Positions 50,401 to 57,055 of a stretch of 57,055 bases of DNA are shown here, piece by piece. How positions within the stretch are numbered: the first letter of the stretch is position 1; every line of letters starts with the position of its first letter. A program made the position numbers and the translations under genes. The notes beneath the pieces were generated by a model. The model searched no databases. It was not told the DNA's origin and saw only the letters and a program-made list of their open reading frames with translations. Location: assembly GCA_019456145.1 (NCBI GenBank), contig VRUL01000033.1:1-57055 (forward strand). Direction: 5' to 3'. This DNA comes from Planctomycetota bacterium (GTDB taxonomy: Bacteria > Planctomycetota > Phycisphaerae > Sedimentisphaerales > Anaerobacaceae).

Positions 50401-52199
50401 CATTCAAAAGGAAGGAACCGCACTTTCCCGGAATCGTTGGCGCCATACAATACCACTCGGGCATCACGTATGGGCTGTCCTGACTTATCAATCACTTGTC
50501 CCGAGCGCGTCGTATCTATGGTTCTTTCATTGTCAGACAGGATTTTATCCGTCACAGAAATTAATTTCCTGTCAGGGGCTCCATCATCCGGGTGAAACCA
50601 GAGTTCAAATCCTGCATTAAAAGACTGCTCAAACTGGCTTGCACGAATATAGAGTTGACATTTATGTAAGAACAACGTAGTGGGATTTTTCGAGAAGCCG
50701 ATATATTCTTTCAGGGGCGAACCTATGAGTCTTTGGGACAAATATTTCTTCGTGTCGGCATTGAATACCCTTAAATAAACGTGTCCCTGCTGCCCCGGAT
50801 TTACCCAGGCCTGTCCACGATAAGCACCACGGTCCCATTTCAATTCAAGTGTGGGCTTGCCCTTCTTTACATATCCAGGCGGTATCAGTTTCGATGCATA
50901 TCCCACCTTGTTAATTTCATCTTCTGCCGCTCTTACTTCTTTTAAAAATTCTTTCAACAATTGAAGTGCATTACGGGTCTTTTTGCGCTGCTCGTGCCAG
51001 GTCTGCTCGAATACTTCGAACCAAAGGCCCGGCTGGCCTATTGCCACATACGATTCTATGCCCTGGTCGGACGCTTTCAGTTTGATGTTCATCTGAACCT
51101 CAAGCGGACCAACCTTCATGACATGACCTTCTTTTGCCCAGACAGCATGATAGCCGAACGGTTCCTCCTCAAATCGGAACAGGTATTTCATCTGCTGCCA
51201 GTTCCTCTCATTCATTGGCGCAGCCCTGTCCTCGTCATCGATAGGAAACCAAATATCCTCTGATTTTGAATACTCGTCAAGAAAACCCATTTCCAAAGCG
51301 TCCTCCGGAGCGTTCCATAGGCCGTTTTGTTTTACTCTCCGGTGGCAAACCATCCTTTGTCCCTCTATAAAGACTTTCCATTCCGGCGAGGCCTGAAGAT
51401 GGCGTAATAAAATTTGGGTCTTATCCTCCGCGAAATATTTCAAGTCCGGCAAATCAATATTGACCAGGGTATTTTTCGGCGTCTGCTCTGTGGCCGGATA
51501 CTTCCTTGCTTCTTCCATAGCTTTTTTCAAATCATCGACTTGCCCATAACGCACTACCTGCTTCCAGTATTTTGGCTCATCCGCTAATCGGGCAAGAAAC
51601 TGAATGGACTCGCCATCCAACTTTGACAATGCAGCTTCCATCATTGCACCTTGAGCAGGCAGACGTCCCTTTACATTTCCGCTTTTGATTTGTTCTGCCA
51701 GAACCGCCTCATCCAGCATATAGATGGACAAAGTACCTTCCTCAAGTGAATACCTTTGAAGCACACCCTTGACCGTGGTTTTTGGCATTTGAAGCATCTG
51801 CTGCAAAGTCAATTCGTCAACGTCCTCACCCATCTCGGACGCGGCCTTGCTCATAGCAGTTTTCATGTCTTCATAATACTGCTGAAGATCAAACATCAGG
51901 AACTTGTATTTTCCCGCTGTCAAGGTTTTTGCACGAATGCCGACCTGAGGCATGTCCTGAGGCATAAAAAAAGCGGCACTGACCTCACAAACGTAGTGGT
52001 CGCCTGATTTCACAAAGGATAGATAGTTCTGCTCAGAACGAAACTCCACATCAAGCTGTTTCCAGTGACCTTCGAGGGCCGGGTCTATAATTCCCTTTTC
52101 CCAATACTCTCCGAAGTCCTCAACAGGAATGCATCCTTTAACCGCAAATAAAACGCCTAAAAAAAATAAGGTTCGTAGCAGTGTCTTTCTCATCTCCAT
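47436..52199 (-). CDS. Giant lipoprotein with ~10 carboxypeptidase-regulatory-like domains
   Basis: 1587 aa. The signal has a lipobox-like FAVKGC (Cys about 23). Residues about 24-545 are an unrecognised region. From about 563 a series of beta-sandwich repeats of the CarboxypepD_reg/CNA-B-like type follows, each with a [VI]-x-D-x-x-G-x-[PA] core: SGQVIDKSGQPIRDARV (~563), SGKVVDDRGFALNGAEV (~665), TGRVIDKDTGLPV (~773), NIKISKKGTGKPV (~866), LVVTDAEKKPVSGV (~953), VGRVVDTTGQPIKGAVV (~1050), SGIVVDTLGRPMAKAKV (~1190), EVLVTDSDTRSPVAGAG (~1303), DGTVFDPNGRPAGG (~1395) and SGKVIDKEGVPTQATI (~1481). Likely anchored in the outer membrane or facing the periplasm. Function unknown; the repeats suggest a scaffold or adhesin. 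Confidence 0.85.
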   Translation of the reverse strand: MEMRKTLLRTLFFLGVLFAVKGCIPVEDFGEYWEKGIIDPALEGHWKQLDVEFRSEQNYLSFVKSGDHYVCEVSAAFFMPQDMPQVGIRAKTLTAGKYKFLMFDLQQYYEDMKTAMSKAASEMGEDVDELTLQQMLQMPKTTVKGVLQRYSLEEGTLSIYMLDEAVLAEQIKSGNVKGRLPAQGAMMEAALSKLDGESIQFLARLADEPKYWKQVVRYGQVDDLKKAMEEARKYPATEQTPKNTLVNIDLPDLKYFAEDKTQILLRHLQASPEWKVFIEGQRMVCHRRVKQNGLWNAPEDALEMGFLDEYSKSEDIWFPIDDEDRAAPMNERNWQQMKYLFRFEEEPFGYHAVWAKEGHVMKVGPLEVQMNIKLKASDQGIESYVAIGQPGLWFEVFEQTWHEQRKKTRNALQLLKEFLKEVRAAEDEINKVGYASKLIPPGYVKKGKPTLELKWDRGAYRGQAWVNPGQQGHVYLRVFNADTKKYLSQRLIGSPLKEYIGFSKNPTTLFLHKCQLYIRASQFEQSFNAGFELWFHPDDGAPDRKLISVTDKILSDNERTIDTTRSGQVIDKSGQPIRDARVVLYGANDSGKVRFLPFECKVLETTMTNENGIFTITMKRPYRGGGPSFDRLFIVAQKDGFSLGAQYFRSLEVGKDKAIVLSKSATVSGKVVDDRGFALNGAEVHIYPIIREWEDGQLIGLLSSTDLSTSIADRDGIFMFDHIPIEAFVELYAFAEGYLDKFTWDYRGGRTDQGKFEAGAPDIVLKMEINSGFTGRVIDKDTGLPVKELEISFEPQVPDKRLVLPSVTTVTNEEGCYSMYCSPGKYLFDYAYPYETVGREIIVTKGQMVNNVDLQVYKTGTLNIKISKKGTGKPVTDADVILRNEKTGERLSAQTGEEGIAFFRRPAGRYAIERISKYGKELLSKPVPVIIQPGEREEREFKFDITAESKGILLVVTDAEKKPVSGVDIYMLPGNVHLGQTDEAGQSKIVKENYEEAVVAAFGRENLGRYGVHNEFYIYAQDTENNRAKFLNFYARSSGLIRIVLSDAFDIVGRVVDTTGQPIKGAVVYPCLVLLLPANVQKPFEMGNEDDFVTDSDGIYRLRALPHDMLGSRHTSGPYIITAAADGFGQSIVKVYTGKGSSGYIENWKRNRRSHEKRGENMPIAVEPGTTEVEIRDFVLKDAGLSLSGIVVDTLGRPMAKAKVSFTDVVDFSSSAVQTGPNAHFEPFETGPDGKFAFEDLSQGKLKFSVESEWSPGCFPGAYEFHDFDTQVEAGTENMRIVMTPKKPVAEKPKGPFGGNGLIEVLVTDSDTRSPVAGAGIAFQGEDIIFRAGVPTNIDGLAYIVLPAGEYTLSRIWGGKNYEYEQINMQVEVKAGQTHALHIEINRKHKDGIDGTVFDPNGRPAGGALLEMIPFDMEGYHSRTIGNGKFSILYAPMDMRHSGATGPVCLIIIHRRRKLAASYKPKSGYEKDVEIILKPAIRISGKVIDKEGVPTQATIKVIPYDKRYKNDGEEFGQVSSNAQGLYEILIPADLPPDYTYKLSFWANGTAEQFYSLDEIEKKPGEIVIKDVVIRGTVSRPRLLRRVR

Positions 52200-52735
52200 T
52201 GTCTTGCCTTTCGAGGTAAGAATCTAACGGCAAATGCAACTTGAGAGCCGGTTCAAATGTAAAGCCTTCGACCTTAATATCCTACTTGAAGATTCAAATC
52301 CCGTCAATATAAAAAGTTCCGGCATAATACCCAATTATAGTGGATTTAGTAGCTTTGTCTTAAAATAGTTATATTTTTATTGAACATTCCAGGGAAGTTT
52401 GGTATAATACAAACAGATTGAGTATTTAGAATGTAAAATTGAGCAATCAGAAGTCTGTAGTCTTGAATCTTGAGTCTATAGTCTGAATTTAGCGGAGAAC
52501 CGCACGAGTAATCCCGTACCATTTAGGCGTCAGCCCGAGCAAAATTGGTTCGGGGCACGCAAACACCTATTTTCTGGCAAAAAAGCCAGTGTTTTGAACA
52601 TTGTATTTTTCGTAATTAGGAATTGTTTAGAATTTAGAGCTTAGGATTTAGGATTTGAAACTACCTATGCAAACTACAATCTACCCAAATCTCCTATACA
52701 GCCTATATTGCCAACCAATTATTACCTTAATTATG
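52200..52735. other. Intergenic region, low-complexity
   Basis: No gene seen. Words such as GTCTGTAGTCTTGAATCTTG (52449-) and TTTAGAGCTTAGGATTTAGGA (52630-) repeat in variant form. Between them, 52496-52600, is a non-repetitive segment with the inverted words TTTTCTGGCA/GCCAGTG. It looks like the 5' flank of the CCCAAT repeat that follows. Confidence 0.4.
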
Positions 52736-52960
52736 CAAAACGAACCCAATTTCCGAAAAAGTCAAATGAACGTAAATAAGGTATTAACAAAGGATTATGA
52801 AAATAAGACACTTAGCGAACACGGGAAGAACGAACCCAAAACGAACCCAATCAAAGCCAATACAAAGCCAATTAATGCCAATAAAATACCAAAACAAACC
52901 CAATACAAACCCAATACGAACCCAATACGAACCCAATCAAACCCAATTTCATCCAAAGCC
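52736..52960 (+). repeat. CCCAAT-rich repeat tract
   Basis: The tract opens with CAAAACGAACCCAATTTCCG and later contains runs of AACCCAATACGAACCCAAT with 10-11-base spacing: about ten CCCAAT or near-copies between 52840 and 52960. A frame through it reads NEPNFRKSQMNVNK..., then N-P-I/K-P-I/N-P-I-rich text. I recall near-identical short frames in many planctomycete genomes, where they are interspersed repeats rather than genes. It ends shortly before the CotH-gene promoter. Confidence 0.6.
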
Positions 52961-53139
52961 GTCTCCAGCCCCTGGACCGGCTCCAATCATCTTATTATTG
53001 GCCAGGCTCAAGCTCGCACTGGTTTTCTTCCCCAGTCCACATCCAATTCGTGCATTGCAAAACGATGTTTTTGCCACCGGATCCAGCAGGAATCAATTAA
53101 CATTCGCACTGTACATGGATGTGTTTAGCGGAATAGCTA

Positions 53140-53169
53140 TTGACACCAATGCCTCATAAATGCTATAAT
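53140..53169 (+). promoter_or_regulatory. Perfect consensus sigma-70 promoter of the CotH-like gene
   Basis: TTGACA (53140-53145), an 18-bp spacer and TATAAT (53164-53169), both boxes exact consensus. The expected start near 53176 gives a ~134-base leader before the ATG at 53310. Within the leader is a 14-base palindrome GCAGGGGCCCCTGC (53217-53230). Confidence 0.75.
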
Positions 53170-53309
53170 TGGTATGATGTATTTGTGTGATTTTGGCTGT
53201 CCAGGATCAACGAATTGCAGGGGCCCCTGCTAAAGGTCGCAGAATGGGCACTCTCAAAGGTAAAACCGCGATTAACGGCCTAAAACATCGGTGAGGAAGG
53301 ACATTAGGG

Positions 53310-56300
53310 ATGCTCAAATATGCGAAAACCTCTTTGCTATCACTGATATTGATAGCAATTTTGTCTGGTTCGGTTGGTGCTCTGCCTCAACTCGTAGGCG
53401 ATCTGGATGCAGACTATGTAGTTGGTTTCAAAGACCTGCGGATGTTTGCCTGGCAGTGGCTGGATCCGGCCTGTCTGGTCCTTGACTGCACCGCCGACAT
53501 GGATGGCGTCGATGGGGTGAATATGGCCGACTTTTCACTGTTGGCAAAAAACTGGCAGGTAGTAGATCCCCACATAGTAATCAGCGAATTTATGGCGAGC
53601 AACACCAGCAATATACCCCTGCAAAACGGTGACCTGCTGGACGGAAACGGTGAGTCGTCCGACTGGATCGAGATTCACAATCCGACGGACACAGTTGTCA
53701 ATCTTGATGGTTGGTATCTGACCGACAGTGACGCCAACCTGACCAAGTGGCAGTTTCCGAATGGCCTCCAGATTGGGCCCGCTGAGTTCCTGATTGTCTT
53801 TGCTTCGCAGAAGACGTATGAGGAAAACCCGCTTAATTATCCCTATCTTGACTCCGCCGGTTACTATCACACCAACTTTAATCTCGACCAGGGCGGTGAG
53901 TACCTTGCATTGGTGGCTGCCGATGGTATTACTATCGCCCACCAATACGTTCCGAAATACCCCCAGCAGTTGAGCAATATCTCGTATGGTCTGGCGCAGT
54001 ACGCCACGAAACTCGTACAAACCGGTGCGACTGCTTCCTATCATGTGCCTACCAGCGGCGATACAGGTCTGGGAACTGGGTGGACTGATGTCGGTTTCAA
54101 TGACTCAACTTGGGATACGGGACAGACCAGCATTGGGTTCGGTGATATCGGCGGCTCTACAGGCACAATCCTGCGCGAGTACTGGACGGGCATAACGGGT
54201 GAAAGCGTATCAGACCTGACCGGGAACTCAAATTATCCTGACAATCCATCCGGCAGCAGTGAGCCAACATTATTCGAAGCCCCGACGGGCTGGACGGACA
54301 ACTACGGCACACGCATGCGCGGATTCCTCTATCCACCGGCCAGCGGCCTTTATACTTTCTGGATCGCAAGCGATGACAATAGCGAGCTGTGGCTGAGCAC
54401 GGACGTTAATCCGGCGAACAAGTTGATGATTGCGTCGGTTCCGAGCTGGACAAATTCACGTGAATGGAACAAGTTTCCCAGCCAGCAGTCCACATCGATT
54501 ACGCTGGATGGCGGGCAGAGGTACTACATTGAAGCGCTGCACAAGGAAGGTACCGGCGGTGACAACCTGGCTGTAACCTGGAGCTTCGGACAACCCATCG
54601 ATGGCCAGTATCTCTCACCGTGGACCGGTAGTTGGGTTGCCACTGATGTGCGGGATGATATGTTCGGCGTCAATGCCTCGCTGTGGACACGCATCGAATT
54701 TAACATTGAAGAAGGAGGCGCTGGTCTCTTCGACTCGTTGACACTGCGAATGAAGTACGAGGACGGTTTCGTTGCGTATCTAAACGGCCAGTACATTGAC
54801 AGGCGAAATGCGCCCGGCTCATTGTCCTGGAACTCAACAGCCCTTTCAGACCGTCCAAATGAGGATTCTTCGGTCTTCGAGGAGATTAACGTTACTGCCT
54901 ATCTTGGCACGCTGCAAGACGGCAAGAACGTGCTGTCAATTCACGGGCTGAATGACAACAAGAATAATAGCGAGTTCCTGATTCTGCCCGAGCTGGTCGC
55001 TGCCAGGAACCGGATAGCCCCGGAATACTTCACGACGGCAACCCCGGGCACATTCAACATTGCCGGTGCAATGGGTGTTGTCTCAGATGTCTGGATCAAC
55101 ACCGAACGTACTTTCTACACCGGTCCACCTGATTGGCATATTGATGTGATTTTGTCTAACGGGACGAACGGCGCCGAGATTCGTTACACCCTCGACGGCT
55201 CGCGCCCCACAATAACCCACGGGCTGACTTATAATCCAATTACCGATCCGCCGATTGAAATCGATAAGACGACCGTCATCCGCGCCGTTGCGGTCAAGCC
55301 CGGCTGGCTGGATTCTGCGGTCGAGACAAACACCTACATCTTCCCCGAAGACGTGATAAAACAATCACCGCTGGGCCAACCACCCGGCCCTAACTGGCCC
55401 AGCTCTTCTGTCAATGGGCAGGTAATCAATTACGGTATGGATCCGTGTATTGTCAACAACCCCCTGTATGCAGGCCAGATGAAAAATGCGATCAAGGCCA
55501 TTCCCACTATCTCGCTCGCGACAGACCTGGCTAACTTGTTCGATCCAACGATCGGCATTTACGTAAACGCACAGTCGGACGGCCGGGCATGGGAACGGCC
55601 TGTCTCGGTGGAGTTAATTCATCCTGACGGCAGCAAAGGCTTCCAGATTGATGCCGGCCTGAGAATACGCGGAGGCTACAGCCGAGGAAGTTGGAATCCC
55701 AAACACGCTTTCCGTCTGTTATTCCGCGCAGAATACGGCGATGCCAAGCTTAAATACCCGCTGTTCGGTGAAGAAGGTGCCGATGAATTCGACAATGTGG
55801 ATTTGCGAACCAGCCAAAACTACAGTTGGGCCCACGGCGGCGGCGGCGGCAGGCACAACACCATTGTCCGCGAGGTCTTCTCTCGCGACATCCAGGGCGC
55901 GATGGGACATCCTTATACGCGCAGCCGATATTATCACCTATACATCAACGGCCATTACTGGGGTCTCTTCCAGACTCAGGAACGTGCCGAATCTTCACAC
56001 GCCAAGTCATATCTCGGAGGCGACAAAGATGACTACGACATAGTGAAAACTCCCGGCATGCTGCCGACCGACGGTAATCGCGATGCCCTTGACCGGCTGT
56101 ATGACCAGACAATGTTAGGTTTGGACGATTATAACAGGTACTACAGGGTACAGGGATTGAACCTCGATGGCACGCCCAACTCGAACTACGAAAGACTGCT
56201 TGATGTTGACAACGTTATCGACTTCATGATAATCGAATACTACACGGGCGACCGGGATGGCCCGGCCTCTCGATATACAGGCCGACCCAACAACACGTGG

Positions 56301-57055
56301 GGCACCTACAACCGAGTTAACCCGGATGGCTGGAAATGGTTCCACCACGATAATGAGCACTCGCTCGGTGCCGGTAGCGCCGAGTTGAATATGGTTTTAC
56401 CGTTCTCCACGCGCGGCGCAAACAGGATGGAATTCAATCCCCACTGGCTGCACGAACAGCTTGCCAATATTAATCCCGAGTACCGTCTCCGCTTTGCCGA
56501 TCACGTGTATAAACACTTCTTTAATGGCGGACTTTTGGAGGTAACCAGTGCTCGAAACCATATCCAGAACCGTGCCGACCAAATCAATATGGCGATTGTC
56601 GCTGAGTCCGCACGCTGGGGGGATAGCAGCTATTATCCCCCTCGAACTAAAAACAATGACTGGCTGCCTGAAATCGACCGTCTCTTGTATGACATCTTTG
56701 ATCGCAGGCACTTGACACCTCGAGTAGAAGAAGTCATTGGCCAGTTCAGAAGCGTAAGTTGGTATCCTAACGTGGATCCGCCCACTTTCAACCAACACGG
56801 CGGCGAGGTCCCCGGCGGATTTGGCGTGACCATGAGTAATCCCAACGGGTCCGGCAACATTTATTATACGCTCAACGGCTCGGACCCACGCCAGCCCATA
56901 AGCGGAAACGCCGTCGGAACCAAATATAACAACCCGGTCACATTGAACAAAACCACCCACGTCAAGGCGCGCGTATTGGACGGCGGCACGTGGAGCGCAC
57001 TGAACGAGGCGATATTCGCCGTCGGTCCGGTCGCTGATTACCTGCGCATCACCGA
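53310..57055 (+). CDS. Secreted mosaic CotH-kinase family protein (3' end outside window)
   Basis: Open from ATG 53310 to the window edge, 1248+ codons; GAGGAAGG lies nine bases upstream. Order: a signal peptide (about 1-24); two dockerin-like calcium motifs (DLDADYVVGFKDLRMFAWQW, DMDGVDGVNMADFSLLAKNW, about 30-85); a lamin-tail domain (SEFMASNTSN, DWIEIHNPTDT, about 90-215); a PA14-like domain (GFLYPPASGLYTFWIASDDN, about 330-430); a chitobiase-like C-terminal beta domain (GAEIRYTLDGSRPT, about 620-670); the CotH region (KHAFRLLFRAEYGD near 795, WGLFQTQERAESS, WKWFHHDNEH near 1008); and a second beta domain (GNIYYTLNGSDPR, about 1185) at the edge. It is a large secreted protein; whether CotH is active as a kinase is unknown. 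The dockerin-like repeats at the N-terminus are unusual in placement. Confidence 0.9.
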   Translation, partial: MLKYAKTSLLSLILIAILSGSVGALPQLVGDLDADYVVGFKDLRMFAWQWLDPACLVLDCTADMDGVDGVNMADFSLLAKNWQVVDPHIVISEFMASNTSNIPLQNGDLLDGNGESSDWIEIHNPTDTVVNLDGWYLTDSDANLTKWQFPNGLQIGPAEFLIVFASQKTYEENPLNYPYLDSAGYYHTNFNLDQGGEYLALVAADGITIAHQYVPKYPQQLSNISYGLAQYATKLVQTGATASYHVPTSGDTGLGTGWTDVGFNDSTWDTGQTSIGFGDIGGSTGTILREYWTGITGESVSDLTGNSNYPDNPSGSSEPTLFEAPTGWTDNYGTRMRGFLYPPASGLYTFWIASDDNSELWLSTDVNPANKLMIASVPSWTNSREWNKFPSQQSTSITLDGGQRYYIEALHKEGTGGDNLAVTWSFGQPIDGQYLSPWTGSWVATDVRDDMFGVNASLWTRIEFNIEEGGAGLFDSLTLRMKYEDGFVAYLNGQYIDRRNAPGSLSWNSTALSDRPNEDSSVFEEINVTAYLGTLQDGKNVLSIHGLNDNKNNSEFLILPELVAARNRIAPEYFTTATPGTFNIAGAMGVVSDVWINTERTFYTGPPDWHIDVILSNGTNGAEIRYTLDGSRPTITHGLTYNPITDPPIEIDKTTVIRAVAVKPGWLDSAVETNTYIFPEDVIKQSPLGQPPGPNWPSSSVNGQVINYGMDPCIVNNPLYAGQMKNAIKAIPTISLATDLANLFDPTIGIYVNAQSDGRAWERPVSVELIHPDGSKGFQIDAGLRIRGGYSRGSWNPKHAFRLLFRAEYGDAKLKYPLFGEEGADEFDNVDLRTSQNYSWAHGGGGGRHNTIVREVFSRDIQGAMGHPYTRSRYYHLYINGHYWGLFQTQERAESSHAKSYLGGDKDDYDIVKTPGMLPTDGNRDALDRLYDQTMLGLDDYNRYYRVQGLNLDGTPNSNYERLLDVDNVIDFMIIEYYTGDRDGPASRYTGRPNNTWGTYNRVNPDGWKWFHHDNEHSLGAGSAELNMVLPFSTRGANRMEFNPHWLHEQLANINPEYRLRFADHVYKHFFNGGLLEVTSARNHIQNRADQINMAIVAESARWGDSSYYPPRTKNNDWLPEIDRLLYDIFDRRHLTPRVEEVIGQFRSVSWYPNVDPPTFNQHGGEVPGGFGVTMSNPNGSGNIYYTLNGSDPRQPISGNAVGTKYNNPVTLNKTTHVKARVLDGGTWSALNEAIFAVGPVADYLRIT

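Noticed and set aside
52840..52960. Possible CRISPR array
   Set aside because: The repeated unit is only about 10-11 bases with no unique spacers of constant size and no cas gene.
52655..53128. 157-codon frame across the CCCAAT tract
   Set aside because: It is the translation of an interspersed repeat with low complexity and lacks a ribosome site, so I treat it as a repeat rather than a gene.
53230..53305. Cyclic-di-GMP riboswitch
   Set aside because: Only a CGGCCTAAA-like word matches; the GACGCAAAG segment and the receptor helix are missing.
56397..56960. Minus-strand open frame of 187 codons opposite the CotH-like gene
   Set aside because: Antisense to the clear CotH reading frame, no ribosome site or domain.

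Overview
The window looks like chromosomal DNA of a planctomycete, most likely class Phycisphaerae (Sedimentisphaerales-like). The signs are a secreted CotH protein with dockerin-like N-terminal repeats, a Tat-exported sulfatase, an FG-GAP plus DUF1080 (3-keto-disaccharide hydrolase) protein, a type IV-like prepilin, L-fucose and L-rhamnose catabolic genes, and interspersed low-complexity repeats that I associate with this group. No rRNA or marker gene settles the taxonomy, so this is inference.

Layout. Positions 1-1100 are the wreck of an integrated element: a truncated replisome-organizer-like gene, a 42-codon membrane ORF, a tRNA-like sequence with an abnormal anticodon arm, a 42-bp 3' fragment of tRNA-Pro, and a decayed copy of the mnmA 3' end. 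Next come a cysteine-synthase-family gene translationally coupled to intact mnmA (1103-3207) and a MITE-like element (3264-3441). A stress or metal block follows (3723-16385): a NifX-like protein, an ECF sigma/anti-sigma pair, a MacB-like ABC exporter (permease and a CTG-started ATPase), a membrane-anchored Cys-tailed unknown, then a Cus-type efflux set (TolC-like outer-membrane protein, adaptor with two CPMHP metal-binding motifs, lipoprotein with CPMHP and YHS domains, oversized CusA-like RND pump). Positions 16461-20843 hold surface and polysaccharide functions (FG-GAP/DUF1080 protein, prepilin, sulfatase).

From 21559 to 41828 nearly everything is on the minus strand and forms a deoxysugar-catabolism region. 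Reading 5' to 3' it runs: folC; rhamnulokinase, PHP protein, Zn-type dehydrogenase, DUF2961/GH172 lipoprotein, L-rhamnose isomerase, NCS1-like permease, 64-aa membrane protein, class II aldolase; fused 2-oxoacid dehydrogenase E1, its E2, L-fucose isomerase; a glycosyltransferase; an ABM/LsrG-like monooxygenase; an iron-dependent alcohol dehydrogenase. A coherent reading is uptake, isomerisation, phosphorylation, aldol cleavage to DHAP plus lactaldehyde, reduction of lactaldehyde, and oxidation of a 2-oxoacid by E1/E2. No microcompartment shell gene and no E3 is present here.

Positions 42157-45203 are a small membrane protein, a double-PAS histidine kinase and two tandem receiver-only regulators (minus strand). 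dprA follows at 45826. A REP-like cluster (47029-47310) precedes a 1587-aa lipoprotein with about ten carboxypeptidase-regulatory-like domains. A repeat-rich gap (52200-53310) carries a CCCAAT repeat tract and a perfect consensus sigma-70 promoter. The last gene (53310 to the window edge, incomplete) is a mosaic lamin-tail/PA14/CotH protein.

Strongest candidates for a second look: the sigma/anti-sigma/ABC/Cys-tail module beside the Cus pump, the nested-hairpin MITE pair, the mobile-element scar carrying part of mnmA, the rhamnose/fucose operon with an NCS1-type transporter plus tiny partner, and the repeat-plus-promoter region before the CotH gene.
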